A stretch of DNA of 12,231 nucleotides from Methanocorpusculum sp. MCE (GTDB lineage: Archaea; Halobacteriota; Methanomicrobia; Methanomicrobiales; Methanocorpusculaceae), in assembly GCA_003315675.1 (NCBI GenBank), contig NIZU01000082.1, forward strand, positions 1 to 12,231, given 5' to 3'. The notes beneath the pieces were generated by a model that was given only the letters and a program-made list of their open reading frames with translations, did no database searches and was not told the DNA's origin. This document shows positions 7,466-12,231 of the stretch, piece after piece. Every line of letters begins with the position of its first letter. Position 1 is the stretch's first letter. The position numbers were made by a program, and so were the translations under genes.

Positions 7466-8155
7466 TTACACCTCTTCTTTTACGAGAGACGATCCGTCCC
7501 AGACAAACACCGTCGCTTTGCCTGTTTGCAAAAATGCCCTGACCCTGACATCGTGATCCTTTCTCACGAACCGAATACCTTCTTCGGAAAACTTCTGCAG
7601 AACGGCTTTGTGGAAAGCGATTTCCTGTTCCAGAAACGCAGTCTCGTATCCGATCGTCTCTTCAACGATCTCTGCACACTCCTGATCGGAGATCAGATGG
7701 TCATACTCCCCGTGTTCATCCAGACCCGATATCTGCCGCCAGTCGATTCTTCCCCTGCAATCTGGTTCGCGGTGAAGCATATACGGATACACCCGGCAGA
7801 TGGCAAACCGCTGATCATAGATTTTGCACCGGCGGTTTTCGTCCAGAAACACGCAGTCCCCATTCTCCTTTGTATTGAGAGCATATCCGGAAACATAGAA
7901 GTTCACGGACGGATCCGAGTAGGGGAAGTCGGGTGCCGGGATCATTGACTCCGGCGAAAATGTTTTCAGACGGCGGACATCTTCTGAAAGAAGAAAAACA
8001 TGACCGTTGAACGCTTTTGTGCAGCATTTCCCGCAGCAGGTACAGGAAAACCCGATCTCTTTGATGATTCGCTCCAGATCCTCTCTTTGATACTTTTTCA
8101 GAAGGGAAAGCTCCTCCTCCAGCTCCTTGAGATTCTGCATCGGTAATGCTGCCAT
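7466..8155 (-). CDS. YkgJ-family cysteine-cluster protein
   Basis: A soluble 229-residue protein of the YkgJ/CxxCxxCC family, proposed from its cysteines to bind zinc or an iron-sulfur cluster. Its biochemical role is not established. The N-terminal part (7-33) looks helical and charged. The cluster motif is FSCTCCGKCC, with C38, C40, C41, C44 and C45. Further cysteines at C101, C110, C120 and C133 fit the usual second group (CVFLDENRRCKIYDQRFAIC). The C-terminal 70 residues have no feature I recognise. The ATG follows directly on the TGA of the permease gene. A GGAG motif at 8162-8165 sits 6 nt upstream, so translation is probably coupled. It is the last gene of the repressor/ABC operon, and its stop codon is 7 bp from the palindromic element. 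Confidence 0.88.
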   Translation of the reverse strand: MAALPMQNLKELEEELSLLKKYQREDLERIIKEIGFSCTCCGKCCTKAFNGHVFLLSEDVRRLKTFSPESMIPAPDFPYSDPSVNFYVSGYALNTKENGDCVFLDENRRCKIYDQRFAICRVYPYMLHREPDCRGRIDWRQISGLDEHGEYDHLISDQECAEIVEETIGYETAFLEQEIAFHKAVLQKFSEEGIRFVRKDHDVRVRAFLQTGKATVFVWDGSSLVKEEV

Positions 8156-8785
8156 TCAGAACTCCTTTTTATGATAAAGCCTGACCGACACGAAGTACGA
8201 AGCGATGAATGCGCAAATCGAGCCAGCCGCTGTGATCAGAATATAGATGAGGAGATTCTCAGGTAACGAATCTCCAAAGACGACAATCCATCCCCCTATA
8301 AGAATACCTACTAAGATCATCGGAAGAAGCATGATATACCGTGCCTTTTCCGAGCCAAACTTATAGAGAAGCGGGAGCAGAAAAGAGCTATAAAGAAGAC
8401 CAACAGCAGATACGAGAATTATTAACCAGAATGACAGGGCATTCTCGGGCATAAGATAAAATGAAATCGCGAAAATAATCCCTGAAATCAGGATGGCACT
8501 TCCTATAAGCATTATCATCAGTACATACGTGGATCTCACGATATCCTTTCTCGTGAACGGCATCGTTAAGGCGTATCTGTCCCACTTGGCAATATCATCC
8601 ATCGTTATAGACGTCATTGGCAGAATGGCGGCAAATATTATCATAAGGAAGTAGATGGGCATGATAAATCCCATTGAAATGAGGGAAACCACAAGGATAA
8701 GAAGCAGCACAATCAACGTTATTATAGTTGACCGAAGGTTCAGCAGATCCTTCAGCATAAGGCCAGGTAAACCTGACGGTTTCAT
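8156..8785 (-). CDS. ABC-2 type transporter permease
   Basis: A 209-residue integral membrane protein, probably the membrane half of an ABC exporter with the ATPase encoded just upstream. Six hydrophobic segments are visible at about 20-38, 42-60, 87-110, 118-140, 149-170 and 177-201. The loop after the second, DDIAKWDRYALTMPFTRKD at 63-81, is typical of the ABC2_membrane_5 family found with YtrA/YhcF-type regulators in Firmicutes. The start ATG overlaps the ATPase TGA by 4 nt (ATGA), and a G-rich ribosome-binding sequence is at 8794-8798. The substrate is unknown. Relatives in bacteria are linked to peptide or antibiotic export and cell-envelope stress, but that is not shown here. Confidence 0.88.
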   Translation of the reverse strand: MKPSGLPGLMLKDLLNLRSTIITLIVLLLILVVSLISMGFIMPIYFLMIIFAAILPMTSITMDDIAKWDRYALTMPFTRKDIVRSTYVLMIMLIGSAILISGIIFAISFYLMPENALSFWLIILVSAVGLLYSSFLLPLLYKFGSEKARYIMLLPMILVGILIGGWIVVFGDSLPENLLIYILITAAGSICAFIASYFVSVRLYHKKEF

Positions 8786-9642
8786 ACTGCTTTCCCCCGT
8801 GCATAAAACACCATAACCGATTCCGTCGAAACCGGGTCCACGATCATATCCGGATGCCTGGCGATGAAGTTCATCTTATCTTTGATCAGGACCTCACACC
8901 CGAACTGGTTCGTCCGATACGTAAGGAAAGAGGATTTGTCAAGGGCATCGAACTCCTCGAGACTGCATTTGAGAATGCCCATATCGTCCAGAATCTCATC
9001 TTTGGATTTGGAAAGCACGATCTTTCCTTCATGGATGAAGGTAAGGTAATCGGCAATCTTATCGAGATCGCTCGTTATGTGCGAGGAGAGGAGGATCGAG
9101 TGCTCTTCGTCCTGAATAAACTCAAGGAAGATATCCAGGATCTCTTCACGGATGACCGGATCAAGTCCGCTGGTCGGTTCATCAAGGATCAACAAATCCG
9201 GGTGATGGGAAAGAGCCGCGGCGATCCCAAGTTTCATCTTCATGCCCCGGGAGTATTCTTTGATCTTTTTCTTTTCCGGAAGATCGAACTGTTTGAGATA
9301 TTTAAGATAGAGTGGGTCGTCCCAGTCTGCATAGATTTTCCAAAGGATCTTCGCCACGTCGAGCGCGGTGAGCGTGTCGTGAAAACTGCATTCATCGAAG
9401 ACGACACCGATCCGGTTCTTGATCTCCTTTTCATGCTCTGTAAAGTCGAGCCCGAACAGTTTCACCGAACCGCTGGATTTTTTCGCGATCCCGAGCATCG
9501 TATTTATTGTTGTTGTTTTTCCGGCTCCGTTTTCCCCGATAAAACCCATGATGCTTCCTTTCGGCAGACAAAATGAAACGTTCTGCAGGGAGAAGTCGGG
9601 ATATTCTTTACATAATTTATCTACACAAATTGCGTCGGACAT
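8782..9642 (-). CDS. ABC transporter ATP-binding protein
   Basis: A 286-residue ATPase that should power the adjacent permease, probably as a dimer on the cytoplasmic face of the membrane. Motifs: Walker A GENGAGKTT at 36-44; the Q-loop region VVFDECSF at about 80-87, with Asp in place of the usual Gln; signature YSRGMKMKL at 130-138; Walker B LLILDEP at 150-156; D-loop SGLD; and H-loop H188 (SSHIT). The C-terminal 70 residues after the nucleotide-binding domain are an accessory extension seen in BcrA/YtrB-like ATPases. ATG at 9642 has a GGAG motif at 9650-9653, inside the end of the repressor gene. The repressor stop lies 2 nt upstream, so the genes are tightly packed. The Q-loop change also occurs in this subfamily and does not imply loss of activity. 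Confidence 0.94.
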   Translation of the reverse strand: MSDAICVDKLCKEYPDFSLQNVSFCLPKGSIMGFIGENGAGKTTTINTMLGIAKKSSGSVKLFGLDFTEHEKEIKNRIGVVFDECSFHDTLTALDVAKILWKIYADWDDPLYLKYLKQFDLPEKKKIKEYSRGMKMKLGIAAALSHHPDLLILDEPTSGLDPVIREEILDIFLEFIQDEEHSILLSSHITSDLDKIADYLTFIHEGKIVLSKSKDEILDDMGILKCSLEEFDALDKSSFLTYRTNQFGCEVLIKDKMNFIARHPDMIVDPVSTESVMVFYARGKAV

Positions 9643-9644
9643 TG

Positions 9645-10019
9645 TTATTCTCCTTCATAGATGATCTCAAGCATTTCCGTAAGTTCCTGTTTGCCGATGC
9701 CGAAACTTTTCGCCGCATCAACTGCCTTTTGCAGATGTTCTTCTGCAAGGCGCAGCTGTTGTTCCCGAATCAGTTCGGTATTTTTTCCGGCGACAAAACT
9801 TCCTTTCCCGGGAACAGTTTCAATGAATCCGTCCCGTTCCAGATCGGTGTACGCCCGTTTCGTTGTGATTACGCTGATCCTCAGTTCTTTTGCAAGAAGA
9901 CGCATACTCGGCATAGGTGACTCAGGCATAAGCTCTCCACTGATGATCATGGCTTTGATCTGCGTTGTTATCTGCTCATAGATCGGCTTTTCACTCGCAT
10001 TGCTGATAAGGATCTTCAC
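9645..10019 (-). CDS. GntR-family repressor, YtrA type
   Basis: A 124-residue transcription factor. Residues 8-75 form the GntR winged-helix domain: PIYEQITTQIKAMIISGEL, then AKELRISVITTKRAYTDLE (the helix-turn-helix at about 44-62), then a wing with GFIETVPGKGSFVA. A short helical tail of about 40 residues replaces the larger effector domains of other GntR proteins, which marks the YtrA/YhcF subgroup. The start is GTG, with no ribosome-binding motif upstream. The operator and TATA region lie only 17-43 bp away, so the mRNA is probably leaderless or nearly so. It is first in an operon with an ABC ATPase, a permease and a YkgJ-type protein. By analogy with YtrA it represses its own operon until a signal, often a compound acting on the cell envelope, releases it. 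The signal here is unknown. Confidence 0.92.
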   Translation of the reverse strand: MKILISNASEKPIYEQITTQIKAMIISGELMPESPMPSMRLLAKELRISVITTKRAYTDLERDGFIETVPGKGSFVAGKNTELIREQQLRLAEEHLQKAVDAAKSFGIGKQELTEMLEIIYEGE

Positions 10020-10035
10020 CTTTTTGCGCCCGTTC

Positions 10036-10062
10036 TAATGTGTATATCGTATATACACATTA
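10036..10062 (-). promoter_or_regulatory. Operator and TATA region of the repressor operon
   Basis: TAATGTGTATAT at 10036-10047 and ATATACACATTA at 10051-10062 are exact inverse copies around CGT, a perfect 12-bp dyad of 27 bp overall. It lies 17 bp upstream of the repressor GTG. The TATATAC-like core is also the best TATA box for this operon. A repressor dimer bound here would block TBP, a simple autoregulation scheme. The symmetry matches the kind of site bound by GntR/YtrA proteins. Confidence 0.8.
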
Positions 10063-10124
10063 AGCTTTCTAACAGCCAGGATATTGATTCGATCTTTCGC
10101 CAAACCAGATAGAGATCCTAAACG

Positions 10125-10278
10125 ATGAAAGAGGTACTTTTTGTGCTGCTGAATGAGTTTGTGGGCTGGGAAGCGGCGCCGGATCCATCGGAGATTTTTC
10201 AGTAATGCCGGACGTATGCTTATCGGGGGAAATCACGGCGGACCAATCATACAGATTTCACAAACAGGGATACGATGA
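10125..10278 (+). pseudogene. Remnant of a DJ-1/PfpI-like gene
   Basis: The frame opening at ATG 10125 encodes MKEVLFVLLNEFVGWEAAP, which resembles the first strand and helix of DJ-1/PfpI (ThiJ) family proteins. It then stops at TAA 10203-10205 after 26 residues. In the +1 frame, 10207-10278 reads AGRMLIGGNHGGP, which resembles the family's central AGLILIGG strand before another stop. In intact relatives these parts lie some 45 residues apart; here they are about 10 apart. A deletion plus a frameshift is therefore likely. Assignment is from remembered family patterns. The second segment is the weaker part. Confidence 0.45.
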
Positions 10279-10339
10279 AGCCATGAAAAATATGCCTCCG
10301 ATCTCTGATACATCGCAGATATCCGGCAGTATCGGCTGA
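10205..10339 (+). CDS. Possible 44-residue small ORF, unrecognised
   Basis: ATG at 10205 overlaps the TAA that ends the PfpI-like fragment (TAATG). The frame runs 44 residues (MPDVCLSGEITADQSYRFHK onward) to TGA at 10337. I recognise no family, and there is no ribosome-binding motif, membrane segment or cysteine cluster. It may be a real small gene coupled to the remnant, or chance within decayed DNA. Chance seems more likely. Confidence 0.15.
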   Translation: MPDVCLSGEITADQSYRFHKQGYDEAMKNMPPISDTSQISGSIG

Positions 10340-10353
10340 ATATATGGTTTTTA

Positions 10354-10361
10354 CCTATAAA
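10354..10361 (+). promoter_or_regulatory. Candidate TATA box upstream of aIF1A
   Basis: CCTATAAATC is preceded by a T-rich stretch, about 100 bp upstream of the aIF1A start. It is one of two candidates. The other is CTATAATA at about 10429-10436, which would give an almost leaderless mRNA. Confidence 0.3.
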
Positions 10362-10426
10362 TCAACGCCAAAAAACGTACCTTAGTCAGAGACGGTCCAA
10401 GTCCGTAGTGTTTATCAGGTTTCAGA

Positions 10427-10449
10427 CCCTATAATAAAGTACTATAGGG
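10427..10449 (+). promoter_or_regulatory. Dyad and TATA-like site just before aIF1A
   Basis: CCCTATA (10427-10433) and TATAGGG (10443-10449) are a perfect 7-bp inverted repeat with a 9-nt spacer. The left arm contains a TATA-like sequence. The right arm merges with the only ribosome-binding candidate, AGGGG at 10446-10450. It may be an operator or a small hairpin, and the function is unknown. Confidence 0.4.
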
Positions 10450-10459
10450 GAAATATGAC

Positions 10460-10777
10460 TTGGGAAGAATAGAGAACGACAATCAGGACGTATCAGATGA
10501 CGGCAGCATTATTCGTGTAAAACTGCCGAATAAACGTATACGAGAACAATTTGCACAAGCTGAACTGATGCTTGGATCAAACCACATCAGAGTACGATGC
10601 TCAGACGGCGTAACGCGCCTTGGGCGGATTAAGGGTAAAATCAAGAAACGGGTTTGGATTCGTGAAGGCGATATCCTTATCGTTGTTCCCTGGGATTTCC
10701 AGGATGACAAATGCGATATTATCTATCGATACACTACCCCACAGGTAGACTGGCTTCGTGCCCACAAATATCTCTAA
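10460..10777 (+). CDS. eif1A: Translation initiation factor aIF1A
   Basis: The archaeal counterpart of eIF1A, a single OB-fold protein that binds the A site of the small ribosomal subunit and aids start-codon selection. At 105 residues it has the usual length. Diagnostic segments are HIRVRCSDGVTRLGRIKGK (42-60), KKRVWIREGDILIVVPWDFQDDKCDII (62-88, in part) and a C-terminal TPQVDWLRAHKYL. The only possible start in this frame is TTG at 10460: an in-frame TAG at 10445 blocks extension, and no ATG or GTG intervenes. AGGGG at 10446-10450 is 9 nt upstream. A nearby ATG at 10455 is in another frame and gives only MTWEE. A T run follows the stop codon at 10780-10785. The truncated FmdE-like gene starts 12 nt downstream. 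Confidence 0.95.
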   Translation: MGRIENDNQDVSDDGSIIRVKLPNKRIREQFAQAELMLGSNHIRVRCSDGVTRLGRIKGKIKKRVWIREGDILIVVPWDFQDDKCDIIYRYTTPQVDWLRAHKYL

Positions 10778-10779
10778 CA

Positions 10780-10785
10780 TTTTTT
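10780..10785 (+). terminator. T run after aIF1A
   Basis: Six T residues lie directly after the aIF1A stop and just before the ATG of the FmdE-like fragment. They may end the aIF1A transcript or reduce read-through. The run is short, so the effect is uncertain. Confidence 0.3.
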
Positions 10786-10789
10786 GCTT

Positions 10790-10954
10790 ATGACAGAAAT
10801 TCCAGATTTTACGAAGATAGCAAAAGCGCATGGACACACCTGCCCGGGAATTGCGCTTGGCTACAAGATCGCCGTAGTTGCTGCAAAATGGTCGGGAACT
10901 GAAACAAACATCAAAGTGCTGTCTCATTCAACCCGCTGTCCGCTTGATGCCTGA
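10790..10954 (+). pseudogene. FmdE-like gene, truncated by an IS element
   Basis: The frame encodes 54 residues, MTEIPDFTKIAKAHGHTCPG onward, ending STRCPLDA then TGA. HGHTCPGIALGYKIA at 14-28 is the N-terminal signature of the FmdE family, found in proteins linked to molybdenum formylmethanofuran dehydrogenase and in other metal-related proteins. H14, H16 and C18 are the likely metal ligands. Intact family members are about three times longer. The homology stops where the repeat-rich end of an IS21-type element begins, and the stop codon may belong to that element. The gene follows aIF1A by 12 nt on the same strand. The rest of the gene should lie beyond the far side of the element, outside the window. 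Confidence 0.75.
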
Positions 10955-10968
10955 ATATTACGTCCCAT

Positions 10969-11075
10969 ATGACACACCCATTCCGCTCACCATGACACAA
11001 CAAGTCCGCTGAAATGATACAAGAATTCCGCACATGACATACCCACATATCCGTATGAAAAATAGAACGTGGGAA
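10969..11075. repeat. Five iteron-like repeats at IS21 end
   Basis: Five degenerate units begin with ATGA at 10969, 10992, 11014, 11034 and 11055, a spacing of 20-23 bp. Units 1-4 share the pattern ATGACAC...CC/AAG..TCCGC. IS21 elements carry multiple terminal repeats that serve as transposase-binding sites, and the roughly two-turn spacing fits that role. Unit 5 (ATGAAAAATAG) is the weakest. Confidence 0.65.
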
Positions 11076-11084
11076 TAATTCCAC
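11069..11084 (-). terminator. Small dyad after istB
   Basis: GTGGGAATAATTCCAC is almost symmetric and sits 4 bp beyond the istB stop codon. It could form a short hairpin at the end of the istAB transcript. No T tract follows, so terminator function is doubtful. Confidence 0.25.
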
Positions 11085-11087
11085 TTA

Positions 11088-11828
11088 TTACTTCTTTACT
11101 CCCAGAATCTTTCTCATAGACTCCCCCTCAAGAACAATCGTATAAGCATTATGAACGACCCTATCACAAATTGCATCGGCAAATGTCGCCTCCCCAATTT
11201 TTTCATACCACCCCTCGACCTGAAACTGTGAACAGAAAACAGTTGACCCTCGATCATATCTCGCCTCAACAATCTCCAGCACATCCCGTGCTTCCGTTGC
11301 TGTTAAAGGAAAGAGCAGCCACTCATCCAAAATCAAAAGTCTTACACTCTGAAACTCACGAATAACCTGCTTATACGTCCCTTCGGCTCTGGCAACTGCC
11401 AGATCAGAAAACAGGTCAGGAAGTCTTATGTATTTCACCGTATAAAAATTACGATTGGCAGCTATCCCGATCGCACAACTCAGATAACTCTTCCCTGTTC
11501 CTGTAGCCCCGAGAATGATTACATTATCTGCCTTTTGGATAAACGTACATGCTGACAACTTTGCAATCATCGTCTTATCCAGACGGCGCGTGGAATCATA
11601 CCTGATATCTTCGATACATGCATGGGGAAAAACATAGCCAGCCGACTTACAGAGGCGTGACAATTTCTTACTCTTGCGAACTGACCACTCCTGATCAACC
11701 ATAATTCCGAGACGTTCTTCAAAGGAAAGTGCCGAAGAATTTGCATCCACCTGGAATTTACGAAATACTTCTGCCATCTGATACAATCGGAGTTCATTGA
11801 GTTTGGTTATGGTCTCTTCAGTAAGCAT
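11088..11828 (-). CDS. istB: IS21-family helper ATPase IstB
   Basis: A 246-residue AAA+ ATPase that works with the IstA transposase in IS21 transposition by binding and shaping target DNA. The N-terminal 50 residues match the IstB N-terminal domain (LNELRLYQMAEVF). The AAA+ core carries Walker A GATGTGKS at 107-114, Walker B LLILDE at 164-169 and a sensor-1-like CSQF at 199-202. A conserved arginine lies in CDRVVHNA at 221-228. The frame is complete and the length is normal. The ATG overlaps the istA stop codon by one base (TGATG), so the two are translated in a coupled way, as is usual in this family. Confidence 0.95.
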   Translation of the reverse strand: MLTEETITKLNELRLYQMAEVFRKFQVDANSSALSFEERLGIMVDQEWSVRKSKKLSRLCKSAGYVFPHACIEDIRYDSTRRLDKTMIAKLSACTFIQKADNVIILGATGTGKSYLSCAIGIAANRNFYTVKYIRLPDLFSDLAVARAEGTYKQVIREFQSVRLLILDEWLLFPLTATEARDVLEIVEARYDRGSTVFCSQFQVEGWYEKIGEATFADAICDRVVHNAYTIVLEGESMRKILGVKK

Positions 11829-12231
11829 CAGTCATCATTCCTCTGATAATAATGCGGACCGCGCGTAATCCCATACTTCGACGTAACCGGTTTATCCGGC
11901 ATATCAACTGATTTCAACCCTATTATCCCGCTTTTCAAAACAGCCTGCACGCCTTTCAGACTTGGTTTTCCGGTGTAAGATAGAACACGTTTACACGCCT
12001 CCTCAAGTTTTTTCTGGGAATACTTATCAGAAAGCTTCAGCAAAGCCATACAGGCTTTGTATCCCTGCTGTTCAATCTTTGGATTGGTAAGAAAGAAATC
12101 AACACCATTACATGTATTCTCTCCAATATGTCGGCCCCATTTTCTGAAACGATCACCATTCCACGTCAGATATTTTTGGTGATCAGGAGGCATATGTTCC
12201 GGAGTCGTGCTGTATAATCCCCTCCCCTCAC
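11828..12231 (-). CDS. istA: IS21-family transposase IstA, C-terminal part
   Basis: The 3' end of a DDE transposase gene cut by the window edge, with 133 residues visible. The frame stays open to the last base (GLYSTTPEHMPPDHQKYL onward), so the ATG at 12193 is not the true start. The segment TPEHMPPDHQKYLTWNGDRF and the later EQQGYKACMALLKLSDKYS with LSYTGKPSLKGV are characteristic of the IstA C-terminus, which lies past the DDE catalytic core and is thought to contact IstB or DNA. The catalytic domain and helix-turn-helix lie outside the window, so whether the transposase is intact cannot be judged. Confidence 0.88.
   Translation of the reverse strand, partial: EGRGLYSTTPEHMPPDHQKYLTWNGDRFRKWGRHIGENTCNGVDFFLTNPKIEQQGYKACMALLKLSDKYSQKKLEEACKRVLSYTGKPSLKGVQAVLKSGIIGLKSVDMPDKPVTSKYGITRGPHYYQRNDD

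Larger units (their letters stand above)
10952..12231 (-). mobile_element. IS21-family element, partial at window edge
   Basis: The istB-proximal end of an IS21-type element read on the minus strand. It contains a terminal repeat array (10969-11075), istB and the 3' part of istA, and it continues past 12231. Its left limit is placed at about 10952 because FmdE homology ends there and the sequence begins TG, as IS21 ends usually do. The limit could be off by several bases because the other end is not visible. It is inserted in an FmdE-like gene. Confidence 0.8.

Noticed and set aside
7331..7948. A 205-codon plus-strand frame through the palindrome and the YkgJ gene
   Set aside because: Most of it is the shadow of the YkgJ-type gene, whose cysteine motifs are convincing. 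The rest is palindrome sequence.
8854..9576. A 240-codon plus-strand frame across the ABC ATPase gene
   Set aside because: It is the reverse shadow of a gene with complete Walker A, signature and Walker B motifs.
10969..11075. Short repeats resembling a CRISPR array
   Set aside because: The repeats are degenerate, about 12 bp, and the period is only 20-23 bp. The position at the end of an IS21 element explains them better.

Overview
The window looks like a methanogenic archaeon of the Methanomicrobiales, plausibly close to Methanocorpusculum. The genus is an inference. The archaeal assignment rests on a tyrosine/aspartate decarboxylase of the MfnA type (methanofuran pathway), an archaeal translation initiation factor aIF1A, a truncated FmdE-like gene, an archaeal TATA box ahead of a tRNA gene, and oligo-T tracts after genes. 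Base composition is near 50% GC in the coding regions.

Layout. 20-1547: an insertion sequence resembling the IS1634/IS4 group with one DDE transposase. 1778-1851 (-): tRNA-Val(GAC) with its own TATA box. 1946-3529 (-): serA, 3-phosphoglycerate dehydrogenase. A divergent promoter region of about 200 bp follows, then 3736-6012 (+) ppsA, phosphoenolpyruvate synthase, and 6041-7138 (+) mfnA, probably in one operon. The gap between mfnA and the convergent gene on its right is filled by a roughly 305-bp nested palindrome (7154-7458). Its 31-bp and 30-bp arms are nearly perfect, and it should fold into a four-way junction with an extra apical hairpin.

7466-10019 (-) is a compact operon read right to left: a YtrA-type GntR repressor, an ABC ATPase, an ABC-2 permease and a YkgJ-type cysteine-cluster protein. 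It is headed by a perfect 12-bp inverted repeat with a 3-bp centre that overlaps the likely TATA box. The layout suggests a bacterial-style, ligand-induced export cassette under its own repressor.

10125-10339 holds decayed coding sequence, with a DJ-1/PfpI-like N-terminus. 10460-10777 is the aIF1A gene, apparently starting at TTG. 10790-10954 is the 5' part of an FmdE-like gene cut off by an IS21-family element, which carries five iteron-like terminal repeats, istB and the 3' end of istA and runs off the right edge of the window.

The core metabolic genes (serA, ppsA, mfnA, aIF1A, tRNA-Val) are ordinary housekeeping genes. The accessory material is the two insertion sequences, the palindromic element, the repressor/ABC cassette and the gene remnants. 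The most unusual items are the palindrome, the repressor operator, and the two overlapping alternative hairpins just upstream of ppsA.
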